Notes under the pieces: generated by a model
Told to the model about the DNA's origin: nothing
The model's database searches: none
What the model saw: only the letters and a program-made list of their open reading frames with translations
Shown: one piece after another, positions 1 to 8,356 of the stretch
How the letters are laid out: each line of letters opens with the position of its first letter
Numbering within the stretch: position 1 is the stretch's first letter
Program-made: the position numbers and the translations under genes
Assembly: GCF_030540545.1 (NCBI RefSeq)
Contig: NZ_JAUNVZ010000006.1
Location: 49,714 to 113,713, forward strand
DNA from: Rothia sp. (in: high G+C Gram-positive bacteria)
Lineage (GTDB): Bacteria; Actinomycetota; Actinomycetes; Actinomycetales; Micrococcaceae
DNA length: 64,000 nucleotides
Direction of reading: 5' to 3'

Positions 1-846
1 ACTCACAGCCAGAAGGAACGCGCCAAGGGCAACCTGGGATTCTTTGAGTATTTCTCGGCCACCCCGACTGGTGCTATTGCCGCCCGTACGTTGCATAGCT
101 ACCGCTACGATATGCGCTATATTATTTCGGTTCCCATGACCCTGGTCATGTACATTCTTTTTGGTTCGGTGCTGGGGCGCATGAACTTTAGCGGCCCGAA
201 GAGCAGCGCCTCAAGCTTTTCGGAAATGTTCGACGCCCATCCGGGAGGTATGCTCAACGGCCTACTTTATTTTTCGACCGTGATGGCAGCCTACTACGCC
301 TGCTACCAGGTCTCCTACGATAATTCGGCCTTCAGCGCGCATGTGCTGGCGCCGATCACCGGCTGGCAGGAACGCTGCGGCCGCCTGATTGGTTATAGCG
401 CGGTCATGGTGCCGATGATGCTGCTGGGTATCACCATTACCGCTATAACGCAGAACGGTTGGGCTTTTTACCCGGTGGTTCTAGTGCAGCATATAGGTAT
501 TTTTGCCGCCGGTATTGGGGTGTGTTCCCTGGCGGAAACCTTCATTAATCCGCCGGCTGCCGCGCCGGGCGCTAGCCCTTTTGCCACCGCTAAGCAGGGT
601 GAGGGCTTTGCGAAACAGCTGCTGCTGAGCCTGGTGATGCTTGCTACCGGTTTGAGCGGTCTGCCCAGCTATGTGTGCACTATTGTGTACCTGATCAACG
701 GCCAGATGATGTGGCTGTGGATTGGTGCTCTGCTGCAGCTACTCTTTGGCGCCCTGTGCCTGTGGCTGTGCCTACGGTGGGGTGCCCGCCGCTATGATCG
801 CTATAGCGCCCGGATGTTGGTGCGCGTGAGCCGCTCTGCCAGCTAA
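1..846 (+). CDS. Membrane transport permease, 5'-truncated by the window edge
   Basis: The reading frame is open to base 1, so the gene starts upstream; the TTG at 91 is only the first internal start-like codon. The 3' part encodes about 281 residues with roughly six hydrophobic segments (for example VPMTLVMYILFGSVLG, VLVQHIGIFAAGIGVC and LWIGALLQLLFGALCLWLCL) and an arginine-rich cytoplasmic tail. The layout is that of an ABC-2-type permease subunit with large loops. I see no ATPase domain in the visible part, and the substrate cannot be told. An ABC-type assignment is inference from topology only. Confidence 0.55.
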   Translation, partial: THSQKERAKGNLGFFEYFSATPTGAIAARTLHSYRYDMRYIISVPMTLVMYILFGSVLGRMNFSGPKSSASSFSEMFDAHPGGMLNGLLYFSTVMAAYYACYQVSYDNSAFSAHVLAPITGWQERCGRLIGYSAVMVPMMLLGITITAITQNGWAFYPVVLVQHIGIFAAGIGVCSLAETFINPPAAAPGASPFATAKQGEGFAKQLLLSLVMLATGLSGLPSYVCTIVYLINGQMMWLWIGALLQLLFGALCLWLCLRWGARRYDRYSARMLVRVSRSAS

Positions 847-919
847 CGCGGGAATACCGGTGCCTGTTTGAGTGCTTAGTACAATAGATACAGAGAAAAA
901 GACGAGAGGAAGAGACACG

Positions 920-1216
920 ATGAGCTCCATTGACGGCATTGAAGATCCCTTCGGCCCGGCAGGCGGTACCGCACTGCTCGAGCGTGAGGATACTCGCCTG
1001 CAGGAACCGGGCGACCATGAGCGTTTCTCGCACTATGTGCGCAAAGAAAAGATCATGGAATCCTATCTGACCGGTGAGCCGGTGACCGCACTCTGCGGTA
1101 AGAAGTGGCGCCCCAGCCGTGACCCGCAGTCCTTCCCCATTTGCCCGCAGTGCAAGGAAATTTGGGAGGGTATGAACCCGGGAGATAACGGCTCCGACGA
1201 TAACGGTGATACCTAA
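920..1216 (+). CDS. DUF3039 domain protein
   Basis: A small acidic protein of 98 residues beginning MSSIDGIEDPFGPAGG. The core FSHYVRKEKIMESYLTGEPV is followed by ALCGKKWRPSRDPQSFPICPQC, so a single Cys and a later CxxC pair probably bind zinc. This is the DUF3039 signature of actinobacteria; its function is unknown. The ATG at 920 is preferred to the GTG at 872 because a purine-rich ribosome binding site (AGAGGAAGAG) lies just upstream. A TACAAT box at 880-885 could be its -10 element. A strong terminator follows. Confidence 0.8.
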   Translation: MSSIDGIEDPFGPAGGTALLEREDTRLQEPGDHERFSHYVRKEKIMESYLTGEPVTALCGKKWRPSRDPQSFPICPQCKEIWEGMNPGDNGSDDNGDT

Positions 1217-1236
1217 AAACGCTCTATAGCCATGAG

Positions 1237-1279
1237 CGCAAAGCCCCGAGACTGTGCAGACAGCCCCGGGGCTTTGCGT
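1237..1279 (+). terminator. Hairpin terminator after the DUF3039 gene
   Basis: Arms CGCAAAGCCCCG and CGGGGCTTTGCG are separated by about 17 nt. The U-run is weak, but the position between two co-directional genes fits a terminator. Confidence 0.7.
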
Positions 1280-1373
1280 TACAATTTAACCTCGCCCGTC
1301 TGGCACAATGCGCTTGCTTGAGGACCGTCTTGTGACCGCGGGCGCGATAGCCATACAGATATGAAGGAGAGCC

Positions 1374-3158
1374 ATGAGCGAGCACCACGAACCGACCCTA
1401 TTCGATTCCCTCGCCAAGCCCAAGCTCTCCCCGGCATACCCCGACCGCGCCCCCTGGGGTACCTCCGTGAGCCTGCGCGCCTGGCAGGCGGAGGCAATGC
1501 AAAAATACTTCGACACCAACCCGCGCGATTTCATGGCGGTAGCAACCCCCGGTGCGGGTAAAACCACCTTCGCGCTCACCCTCGCCAAGGAACTTTTTAA
1601 TCGCGGCGTGGTGCGTAAACTCACCGTGGTTGCCCCCACCGACCACCTGAAAAAGCAGTGGGCCGATGCCGCCGCTAAAGTCGGTATCCCCATCGACCCG
1701 AATTTTAAGAATGCGGATATTACCGTCGGCCGCGGCTATAAAGGCGTGGCGCTGACCTACGCGCAGGTTGCCAATAAGCCGCAGCTGCACGCCCGCAATA
1801 CCGAAGCCGATAAAACCCTGGTGATCTTTGACGAGATTCATCACGCGGGCGACTCCCTCTCCTGGGGTGACGGTCTACGTGAGGCCTTTGATGAGGCGAC
1901 CCGCCGCGTGGCGCTAACCGGTACCCCCTTCCGCTCCGATGCCTCCCCGATTCCCTTTGTGCGCTATGAAGAGGACTCCGAGGGTATTCGCCGCTCGCGC
2001 GCGGACTACTCCTACGGCTACGGTCCGGCTCTTAAAGACCACGTGGTGCGCCCGGTTATTTTCATGGCGTACTCCGGCCAGATGCGCTGGCGTACCAGCG
2101 CCGGTGAAGAAATGGCGGCGAACCTGGGCGAGGGCTTCACCAAGGACGTCACCTCCCAGGCGTGGCGTACCGCCCTGGACCCCAATGGCGAGTGGATTCC
2201 CACTGTGCTGGCAGCAGCCGATAAGCGCCTGACTGAGGTGCGCCGCACCGTGCCCGATGCCGGCGCCCTGGTGATCGCTACCGACCATGCAGACGCCAAA
2301 GCCTATGCGCAGCAGCTGCAGAAAATCACGGGGGAGAAGCCGACCGTGGTGCTCTCGGATGACCGCGAAGCCTCCGCTAAAATTGATGAATTCCGTGAAG
2401 GAACCCAGCGCTGGATGGTTGCCGTGCGCATGGTGTCCGAAGGCGTGGACGTGCCGCGCCTGGCGGTGGGTGTCTACGCCACCAGCACCAGCACCCCGCT
2501 CTTCTTCGCCCAGGCAATCGGCCGTTTTGTGCGCGCCCGCAAACGCGGTGAGACCGCCTCGGTTTTCCTACCCAGCGTGCCGGCGCTCATGATGCTTGCC
2601 AATGATATGGAAATGGAACGCGACCACGCCCTGGATCGCGGCAAGAGCGAAGAGATCGATCCCATGGTTGAGGGTCTGGATGATCATCTGATTGAGGAAG
2701 CTAATCGCGAGGAGCGCGCGAGCGAGGAGCTGGCGCGCGGTAAATTTGAGGCGCTGGGCTCGCAGGCATCCTTCCATGGCGTGCTTTTTGACGGTACCGA
2801 GTTCGCCTCCGGCGGTCTGGAGGCCGGTAGTGCCGAGGAGCAGGACTTCTTGGGTATTCCCGGTCTGCTGGATGCGGAGCAGGTGGGTACCCTACTGCGC
2901 GCTCGCCAGCGCGAGCACGCCTCGCGTCGTCCGGCAACGGCAGCTCCGGCGGTGGTGGATCACCGTCAACTCAAGGACCTACGCGCTAAGCTGGCGAAGA
3001 ATGTCTCTGCCTATTCGCTCAAGAGCGGTAAGCCCCACGGTGTGGTGCATAATGAGCTGCGCAAGGTGTGCGGCGGTCCGGCGGTAGCGCAAGCATCGGC
3101 TGAGCAGTTGCAGGCCCGTCTGGATAAACTGGCGGACTGGTTTGTCGGTCGACGCTAG
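1374..3158 (+). CDS. DEAD/DEAH-box (SF2) helicase
   Basis: A 594-residue superfamily 2 helicase. Motif I is ATPGAGKTT (residues 57-65), motif II DEIHH (153-157), motif III TGTPFRSD (182-189), and motif VI reads QAIGRFVRARK in the second RecA-like domain. The domain order is a N-terminal Q-rich entry, RecA1 (about 30-200), RecA2 (about 260-420), then an acidic linker and a C-terminal region of unknown fold ending in ADWFVGRR. It probably unwinds or translocates on nucleic acid; the substrate is unknown. Its relatives are single-gene actinobacterial helicases near DUF3039. The ATG is preceded by GAAGGAG at 1361-1367. Confidence 0.85.
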   Translation: MSEHHEPTLFDSLAKPKLSPAYPDRAPWGTSVSLRAWQAEAMQKYFDTNPRDFMAVATPGAGKTTFALTLAKELFNRGVVRKLTVVAPTDHLKKQWADAAAKVGIPIDPNFKNADITVGRGYKGVALTYAQVANKPQLHARNTEADKTLVIFDEIHHAGDSLSWGDGLREAFDEATRRVALTGTPFRSDASPIPFVRYEEDSEGIRRSRADYSYGYGPALKDHVVRPVIFMAYSGQMRWRTSAGEEMAANLGEGFTKDVTSQAWRTALDPNGEWIPTVLAAADKRLTEVRRTVPDAGALVIATDHADAKAYAQQLQKITGEKPTVVLSDDREASAKIDEFREGTQRWMVAVRMVSEGVDVPRLAVGVYATSTSTPLFFAQAIGRFVRARKRGETASVFLPSVPALMMLANDMEMERDHALDRGKSEEIDPMVEGLDDHLIEEANREERASEELARGKFEALGSQASFHGVLFDGTEFASGGLEAGSAEEQDFLGIPGLLDAEQVGTLLRARQREHASRRPATAAPAVVDHRQLKDLRAKLAKNVSAYSLKSGKPHGVVHNELRKVCGGPAVAQASAEQLQARLDKLADWFVGRR

Positions 3159-3180
3159 GAGAGATGAGCTGATAGGGTAA

Positions 3181-3217
3181 GCGGGGTGTCCTCCGGCAGG
3201 AGGGTACACCCCGCTTT
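3181..3217 (+). terminator. Terminator of the helicase gene
   Basis: Inverted repeat GCGGGGTGT / ACACCCCGC (3181-3189, 3205-3213) followed by a short T-run. Confidence 0.75.
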
Positions 3218-3536
3218 CTATGTGCTCGTTGAGCGCTGTCTATATGCCGGATAATCTCTCTGTCATAATTCGGTCATTTGAGTATACTCGGGCGTGTCGC
3301 TCTTGAACTATACCTATAATAAAAATATAGTATTATTTGACATGACACAGGGCGAAAAATCTAAATAAAATCAAATAATAAAAATCAATATAGAATAGCA
3401 TCAAATTGAGGTTTTATTTTACAGTTAATTTTCTATTTAAGAAATATTTTCCGTAATGCTTATTGTCTATTGATTTAAATGCTCTGTGGTGAGATGGTTA
3501 ATATATACCCCTGGACGGGTAGGATAGAGGGACACC
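3218..3536. other. AT-rich intergenic patch
   Basis: No gene is supported here. From about 3297 to 3480 the DNA is strikingly AT-rich (runs such as TAATAAAAATATAGTATTA) in an otherwise GC-rich chromosome. It probably includes the promoter of the following small gene. It may also be a remnant of foreign DNA or a curved, protein-binding region. Confidence 0.5.
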
Positions 3537-3947
3537 ATGACAACACCGCAGATTCATTGGAACGTACAGCAGCGAGGGGATCCGGCTCCTCATTTTCTGG
3601 CGCACCCCGCGCTGGATCTCACCCCCTTCATTCTCAAGCAGATGCTTCAGTCACCCACCTCCGAGCGCATTTGCGTGCTCCCCGGCGTATACGGCGGCAG
3701 TGCGCAGCAGAACCACCATAATCCGCTCATGTGGGATGCACAGCTTATCCGGCTTTTTCACCCCGTGTGGGTGCGCCGCCGCTGGAGGGTTATTGCCCCC
3801 GAAAGCTTCGAGCTGCACGACCGCGCCCCGGCAACCGGAGCCATGCCCATCCTTGCGCATAGTGCGCAGGGTGTGCAGAGTGTGCAGAGCGTGGAGAGCA
3901 TGCAGGGCGTAGGTGTAGGGGAGAAGCACTCGCCCCTCGCTGCATAA
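3537..3947 (+). CDS. Small hypothetical protein
   Basis: I do not recognise this 136-residue protein. It starts MTTPQIHWNVQQRG after a purine-rich stretch (GATAGAGGG). The middle contains LPGVYGGSAQQNHHNPLMWD, then a basic WVRRRWRV segment. The C-terminus is a short degenerate repeat (GVQSVQSVESMQGVGVG) made from near-repeats of a 9-nt unit at about 3862-3915. There is no signal peptide or membrane segment. It stands alone between an AT-rich patch and a strong terminator. It could be a strain-specific orphan or a decayed fragment. Confidence 0.45.
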   Translation: MTTPQIHWNVQQRGDPAPHFLAHPALDLTPFILKQMLQSPTSERICVLPGVYGGSAQQNHHNPLMWDAQLIRLFHPVWVRRRWRVIAPESFELHDRAPATGAMPILAHSAQGVQSVQSVESMQGVGVGEKHSPLAA

Positions 3948-3953
3948 AATATA

Positions 3954-3995
3954 GGGAACCCCGCCGTAGTCTATACGGCGGGGTTCCCTGTATTT
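3954..3995. terminator. Bidirectional terminator between the orphan gene and pncA
   Basis: Perfect 15-bp arms GGGAACCCCGCCGTA / TACGGCGGGGTTCCC (3954-3968 and 3974-3988). The hairpin sits between convergent genes and can stop both. Confidence 0.85.
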
Positions 3996-4024
3996 ACACC
4001 CGAATAGAGCGAGAAATGTAGAGC

Positions 4025-4651
4025 TTAGAGCACCTCGAGAACACTCACGCCCTCGTCCTCAAGCTCCTCAATAACATCCTCGAGCTTATCCTCGTGCACG
4101 GGTGCGGTCAGGTCAATGAGTACGCGAGTCTCATAGCCTGCGTCCACGGCGTCCTTCGCGGTGGCGAGCACGCAATAATCGCTGGCAATGCCCACAATAT
4201 CCACGTCCTGAACCTCCTGCTCATCCAGCCAATCAGCCAGGGGGGTCTGCGGGCCGCTCTCGTCCAGGCTTTCGCCGGGCTTGTGTTCACCGGTCATTAC
4301 GGCATCCTCGGGGGCTAGCAGTGCCTCAAAAGCGGAGTAAGCTGCCTCGTAGCGACCCTTGCGGAAATACGCCTGAATATAATCGGTATCCAGATTTTCG
4401 TGCAATTCCGCGCCGGGAGTCTGTGCCACGCAATGCTTAGGCCAAGAATCAATATAATCCGGAGTATTCGAAAAATGCGCGCCCGGATCAATATGCCAAT
4501 CCTGGCTGGCAATAATCACATCGTATTCGTGGTGATGATCTTCTACATATTCGCTAATCAGAGAAGCCACCTCGGCACCGCGTTCGGTTGCCAGGGTGCC
4601 GCCTGCGCAGAAATCATTCTGCACATCAACAATAATCAGGGCTTTTGCCAC
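4025..4651 (-). CDS. pncA: Nicotinamidase
   Basis: This cytosolic enzyme hydrolyses nicotinamide to nicotinate and ammonia, the first step of NAD salvage. The 208-residue isochorismatase-fold protein shows the catalytic triad Asp9 (VDVQNDF), Lys98 (FRKG) and Cys160 (SDYCVLAT), and the metal ligands Asp51, His53, His59 (DWHIDPGAHF) and His73. The start is GTG at 4651 with AAGGA upstream. It lies 34 bp behind pncB in the same direction, so the two enzymes form a consecutive nicotinamide-to-NaMN pathway. The same enzyme activates pyrazinamide in mycobacteria. Confidence 0.93.
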   Translation of the reverse strand: MAKALIIVDVQNDFCAGGTLATERGAEVASLISEYVEDHHHEYDVIIASQDWHIDPGAHFSNTPDYIDSWPKHCVAQTPGAELHENLDTDYIQAYFRKGRYEAAYSAFEALLAPEDAVMTGEHKPGESLDESGPQTPLADWLDEQEVQDVDIVGIASDYCVLATAKDAVDAGYETRVLIDLTAPVHEDKLEDVIEELEDEGVSVLEVL

Positions 4652-4685
4652 GATTTAAATCCTTAAAAGTCTGTATGTCTTGGGT

Positions 4686-5987
4686 TTAGATAAATTCGGT
4701 GGGGATAACCGGATCGCCCTCGGAGAGGCGACGCGCAGCCTCGGGAAGCTCCGCCAGGCTTGCGCTATGGCGAGCGGCAGCCGCACGCACTGCCTCTGCA
4801 CCCACAAAGGCGTCATCGAGCAGCTGACCGCCGCGCACATACTCAACCATCAGATCGCGAGTACCCTCAAGCTCTGCGGGGTTGTGCTCGGTGCCCAGTA
4901 GTTCGGCGGTGGCAATACCGAAAGAGTTCAGCTTGCGCGCCGCGCGCTTAGCGCCACCAATGGACGCCTTGCCGCTGGATGCCTTCGCCACCGGCTGCAT
5001 GTCACCGGCGGAGTTCTCGCGCTCAACCACCTTGTACACCATGGCGGAGGTGGGCGCACCGCTACCGGTCACCAGCTTGGTACCCACACCGTAGGCATCT
5101 ACGGGGGCCGCGGCCAAGGAAGCAATGGCGTATTCGTCCAGATCGCTGGTCACGGTGATCTTGGTGTTGGTATTGCCCAGTTCATCTAGCAGTTCGCGCA
5201 CGCGACGGGCCGACTCAACCAAATCGCCCGAGTCTAGGCGCACACCGCCCAGCTCTTCGCCCGCCAGTTCAACAGCCAGGCGCACCGCATTATCCACGTT
5301 ATAGGTATCCACCAGCAGGGTGGTGCGAGCACCCAGGGAGCGCAGCTGCGCTTCAAAAGCCTCACGTTCGCTATCGTGCAGCAGGGTAAAGGCGTGGGCG
5401 CTGGTGCCCAGGGTTGCCAAATCGTAGCGGCGACCTGCCTCCAGATTGGAGGTGGCGCTAAAACCCGCAATGACGGCGGCGCGTGCTGCGGAGACGGCTG
5501 CGCGTTCGTGGGCTCGGCGCGAACCCATTTCGATACAGGGTCGGGTGCCCGCGGCGGCGCTCATGCGGCTTGCTGCCGAGGCGATTGCCGAGTCGTAGTT
5601 CAGGATTGAGAGCAGGTAGGTTTCCAGGATGCAGGCTTCGGCAAAGCTGGCTTCAATCTGCAGTACGGGGGAGTGGGGGAAGAAGATTTCGCCTTCTGCG
5701 TAGCCGCGTACGGTGCCGCTGAATTCAAAGGATTCCAGGAACTTCAGGGTTTCGCTATTGACGATTTTGCGGCGGGAGAGGAAGGAGAGTTCCTCGTCGG
5801 TGAATCGGAATTCTTTGAGTCCTTCGAGGAATCGGCCGGTGCCGGCAAGCACGCCGTAGCGGCGACCTGCGGGCAGGCGGCGGGTGAAGACTTCGAAGGT
5901 ACACTTACGATGTGCTGCTCCCGAGCCGAGGGCTGCCTGGAGCATGGTCAGTTCGTAGTGGTCGGTCAGAAGGGAAGTTGTTGCCAT
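4686..5987 (-). CDS. pncB: Nicotinate phosphoribosyltransferase
   Basis: It converts nicotinate and PRPP (with ATP) to nicotinate mononucleotide, the product step after pncA. The 433-residue protein begins MATTSLLTDHYELTMLQAAL, the typical N-terminus of the family. It keeps GVRLDSGDL, the PRPP/nicotinate-site region, and KITVTSDLDEYAI. No ribosome binding site precedes the ATG. Instead a -10-like TAAAAT (5994-5999 on the minus strand) ends 6 nt before it, so the transcript may be leaderless. A perfect 11-bp palindrome lies further upstream. Confidence 0.93.
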   Translation of the reverse strand: MATTSLLTDHYELTMLQAALGSGAAHRKCTFEVFTRRLPAGRRYGVLAGTGRFLEGLKEFRFTDEELSFLSRRKIVNSETLKFLESFEFSGTVRGYAEGEIFFPHSPVLQIEASFAEACILETYLLSILNYDSAIASAASRMSAAAGTRPCIEMGSRRAHERAAVSAARAAVIAGFSATSNLEAGRRYDLATLGTSAHAFTLLHDSEREAFEAQLRSLGARTTLLVDTYNVDNAVRLAVELAGEELGGVRLDSGDLVESARRVRELLDELGNTNTKITVTSDLDEYAIASLAAAPVDAYGVGTKLVTGSGAPTSAMVYKVVERENSAGDMQPVAKASSGKASIGGAKRAARKLNSFGIATAELLGTEHNPAELEGTRDLMVEYVRGGQLLDDAFVGAEAVRAAAARHSASLAELPEAARRLSEGDPVIPTEFI

Positions 5988-5993
5988 AGTTCT

Positions 5994-5999
5994 ATTTTA
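5994..5999 (-). promoter_or_regulatory. -10 box of a probable leaderless pncB promoter
   Basis: TAAAAT on the minus strand ends 6 nt before the pncB ATG and there is no Shine-Dalgarno. Transcription would start at or next to the A of ATG. Confidence 0.5.
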
Positions 6000-6045
6000 G
6001 AGGGTGGGGGAGGTTTTCTTCGTCCCCGGTGACTGTGTAATACGT

Positions 6046-6056
6046 AACATAATGTT
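6046..6056. promoter_or_regulatory. 11-bp palindrome, candidate operator between pncB and clpS
   Basis: AACATAATGTT is perfectly symmetric and lies about 60 bp upstream of pncB and 150 bp upstream of clpS. The regulator is unknown; an NAD-responsive repressor is one guess from context. Confidence 0.35.
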
Positions 6057-6059
6057 GTC

Positions 6060-6089
6060 TTGACTTTAACTAGCCCGTATTGACATAAT
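6060..6089 (+). promoter_or_regulatory. Candidate clpS promoter
   Basis: TTGACT (6060-6065), an 18-bp spacer and CATAAT (6084-6089). A second -10-like TATAAT occurs at 6114-6119 without a good -35. Confidence 0.45.
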
Positions 6090-6208
6090 CCACCCGGTAC
6101 GCGGCTCAAAGAGTATAATCATTGATAACTCTATATTCGCGAACGCCCACCGTGGCAATCGCGCAGTCGAAGCGCTCACAGCGCCCACCACACGAAAGGG
6201 AAGCACCA

Positions 6209-6586
6209 ATGTCGCGCACGCATCGCACCGCAGCAGGTGCGCTCAAGGCAGAGCACTCCCACACATATACACACCCCGTTTCAGCACAGGACACCGATAC
6301 CCTCACCCGCGAAGAACAACAAGTAGATTTCGCCCAGATTCTCGATGCGGAAAGCCCCTGGCAGGTCATCGTCTGGAATGACCCCGTCAACCTCATGTCC
6401 TATGTCGCCTATATCTTCCGCAGCTATTTCGGCTATAGCCGAGCCCGCGCCGAAGAGCTCATGCTCGCCGTACACCACAACGGCAAAGCCATTGTCTTTA
6501 CCGGCAGCAAGGACGAAGCTCAGAAGCATACCAGCGCCCTGCACGGCTACGGGCTGATGGCGACCTTTGAAAAGATGGAGGGCTAA
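6209..6586 (+). CDS. clpS: ClpS adaptor protein
   Basis: This adaptor delivers N-degron substrates (bulky N-terminal residues) to the ClpAP/ClpCP protease. The 125-residue protein has a disordered N-terminal extension, then the ClpS core: WQVIVWNDPVNLMSYVAYIF, which includes the substrate-pocket Asn-Asp, and AVHHNGKAIVFTG. The ATG at 6209 is chosen over the upstream in-frame start at 6122 because GAAAGGGA precedes it and family members begin near here. It heads a tightly packed run with DUF2017 and murI, the usual actinobacterial order. Confidence 0.92.
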   Translation: MSRTHRTAAGALKAEHSHTYTHPVSAQDTDTLTREEQQVDFAQILDAESPWQVIVWNDPVNLMSYVAYIFRSYFGYSRARAEELMLAVHHNGKAIVFTGSKDEAQKHTSALHGYGLMATFEKMEG

Positions 6587-6588
6587 GC

Positions 6589-7308
6589 ATGGCTCACGCT
6601 TTTAAACGCACTCCCGATGGCTACCGCGCCCGTTTCGAACCGGCTGAGGTTCAGCTGATTCGCGACCTTGCCGAAGATATTATTGACCTGCTGACCCCGG
6701 CACCGTCTTCCGATCCTCTGGAAGCAATGCTGGGCATTACCGAAGACACCAGCGCACCCAGCGATCCGGCTCTGGCGCGCCTGCTGCCGGTGGCAAGCTC
6801 CAGCCAAGAGGCAGCCACCGAATACCGCCGCTATGTGGACGCCGATATTCGTGCCCACAAGATCGCCAATTTGCGCATGCTCGCCACCGATATTGAAGCC
6901 GGTCGCCACACCCTGGATGAGACTCACGCCCGCGCCTGGGCTAATGCCCTGGGCGATATTCGCCTGGTGCTTGCCGAGCGCCTGAACCTGCGCACCGAGA
7001 CCGATAATGAGCGCGTAAACCGCCTGATGTCCTCCGAGAACATTGATAACGCCGAAGAGTACCTTGCCTATGTCTACGGTTTCTTCGGCTGGTTGCAGGA
7101 TACCCTCATGGAGTCCATGCTCGAATCCCTGGATGAAGAGCAGGGTGAGGAGCCCGGCATGCGCCCCTGGATTAGCGCCGCCGAAGAAGCAGCCCAGGAG
7201 CCCGTGGGCGCGGTGGATACCTCCGCACCCGCCACCGAGCCTGCGCCTTCTGAGAATCCCGCGCCCGGTAGCAGCACCCACGATAGCCCGGAAGGAGAAA
7301 CGCGATGA
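6589..7308 (+). CDS. DUF2017 domain protein
   Basis: A 239-residue actinobacterial protein directly downstream of clpS (2-nt gap; its ribosome binding site ATGGAGGG lies in the clpS 3' end). The core begins [31 protein letters not shown] and is mostly helical and acidic. The last 50 residues are a low-complexity Pro/Ala/Glu/Ser tail. DUF2017 genes are almost always next to clpS, which suggests a link with proteolysis, but no function is established. It overlaps murI by 4 bp, consistent with translational coupling. Confidence 0.85.
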   Translation: MAHAFKRTPDGYRARFEPAEVQLIRDLAEDIIDLLTPAPSSDPLEAMLGITEDTSAPSDPALARLLPVASSSQEAATEYRRYVDADIRAHKIANLRMLATDIEAGRHTLDETHARAWANALGDIRLVLAERLNLRTETDNERVNRLMSSENIDNAEEYLAYVYGFFGWLQDTLMESMLESLDEEQGEEPGMRPWISAAEEAAQEPVGAVDTSAPATEPAPSENPAPGSSTHDSPEGETR

Positions 7309-8267
7309 ACGCATGCACCCCCTGGGGTAGCCCTGTGCCCGTAGCGCCCACCAATGCGGCACCCATTGGCGTTTTCGACTCCGGTGTGGGAGGGCTGACC
7401 GTGGCTCGCGCCATTATGGATCAGCTGCCGCACGAGCGCATTATCTATGTGGGAGATACCGCCCACGGCCCCTACGGCCCGCTCAAAATTGCCGAGGTGC
7501 GCGCTAACGCCCTGCGCATTATGGACGAACTGGTCGACTCCGGCGTGAAAATGCTGGTCATCGCCTGCAATACCGCCTCCGCCGCGGTGCTGCGTGATGC
7601 CCGCGAGCGCTACACCCGCCAATACGGCATTCCCGTGGTTGAGGTGATTCAGCCCGCCGCACGCCGCGCCCTGGCGGCAACCCGCAACCGCAAAATCGGC
7701 GTGATTGCTACCGAGGCGACCGTGACCTCCCGCGCCTATGAAGATACCTTCGCCATTACTCCCGATCTGGAGGTTATTTCGGTAGCCTGCCCACGCTTTG
7801 TGGAGTTCGTGGAAAAGGGCGTAACTAGCGGCCCGGAGCTGCTGGAAACCGCCGAAGAGTACCTGCGCCCGCTCAAAGAAGCTGGCGTGGATACCGTGAT
7901 TCTGGGCTGCACCCACTACCCTCTGCTCACCGGCGTGATCTCCTATATTATGGGCGAGAATGTCACCCTGGTTTCTTCCTCCGAAGAGTCCGCGAAGGAT
8001 GTTTACCGCGCCCTATTGACCAACTCTCTGGAATCCCCGGAGATGGAAGGAACCCCCAAGCACGAGTTCCTTGCCACGGGTGAGAAGGAAACCTTTGAGC
8101 ATCTGGCGCGCCGTTTCTTAGGTCCGGAGGTTGCCAATGTGCGCCATACGGCAAGTGTTGCGGAGCGTTACCCCACCGGCTCTTTGGCTATTTTGTCGCC
8201 CGAGCAGATTGAAGCCTATCGCCAGGACGGCACGACCGTCATTGACCCTCAGGTTTTTAGCTCCTAG
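7305..8267 (+). CDS. murI: Glutamate racemase
   Basis: It interconverts L- and D-glutamate to supply D-Glu for peptidoglycan. The 320-residue protein carries [10 protein letters not shown] (Asp25-Ser26), [11 protein letters not shown], and the two catalytic cysteines in IACNTASAA (Cys88) and LGCTHYPLL (Cys202). The ATG overlaps the DUF2017 stop (ATGA) and is preceded by GGAG. The first 20 residues go beyond the usual family start, so a slightly later start is possible. It sits in the conserved murI-phosphodiesterase-rph-rdgB order. Confidence 0.95.
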   Translation: MNACTPWGSPVPVAPTNAAPIGVFDSGVGGLTVARAIMDQLPHERIIYVGDTAHGPYGPLKIAEVRANALRIMDELVDSGVKMLVIACNTASAAVLRDARERYTRQYGIPVVEVIQPAARRALAATRNRKIGVIATEATVTSRAYEDTFAITPDLEVISVACPRFVEFVEKGVTSGPELLETAEEYLRPLKEAGVDTVILGCTHYPLLTGVISYIMGENVTLVSSSEESAKDVYRALLTNSLESPEMEGTPKHEFLATGEKETFEHLARRFLGPEVANVRHTASVAERYPTGSLAILSPEQIEAYRQDGTTVIDPQVFSS

Positions 8268-8356
8268 ATTTTTGAGCGGCTCTGAGCGTACCGCGGTATG
8301 CGGCGCTCGCGTTGCATCGGCCTATTAGGCACACCACACATATGTAAGGACAGTAG

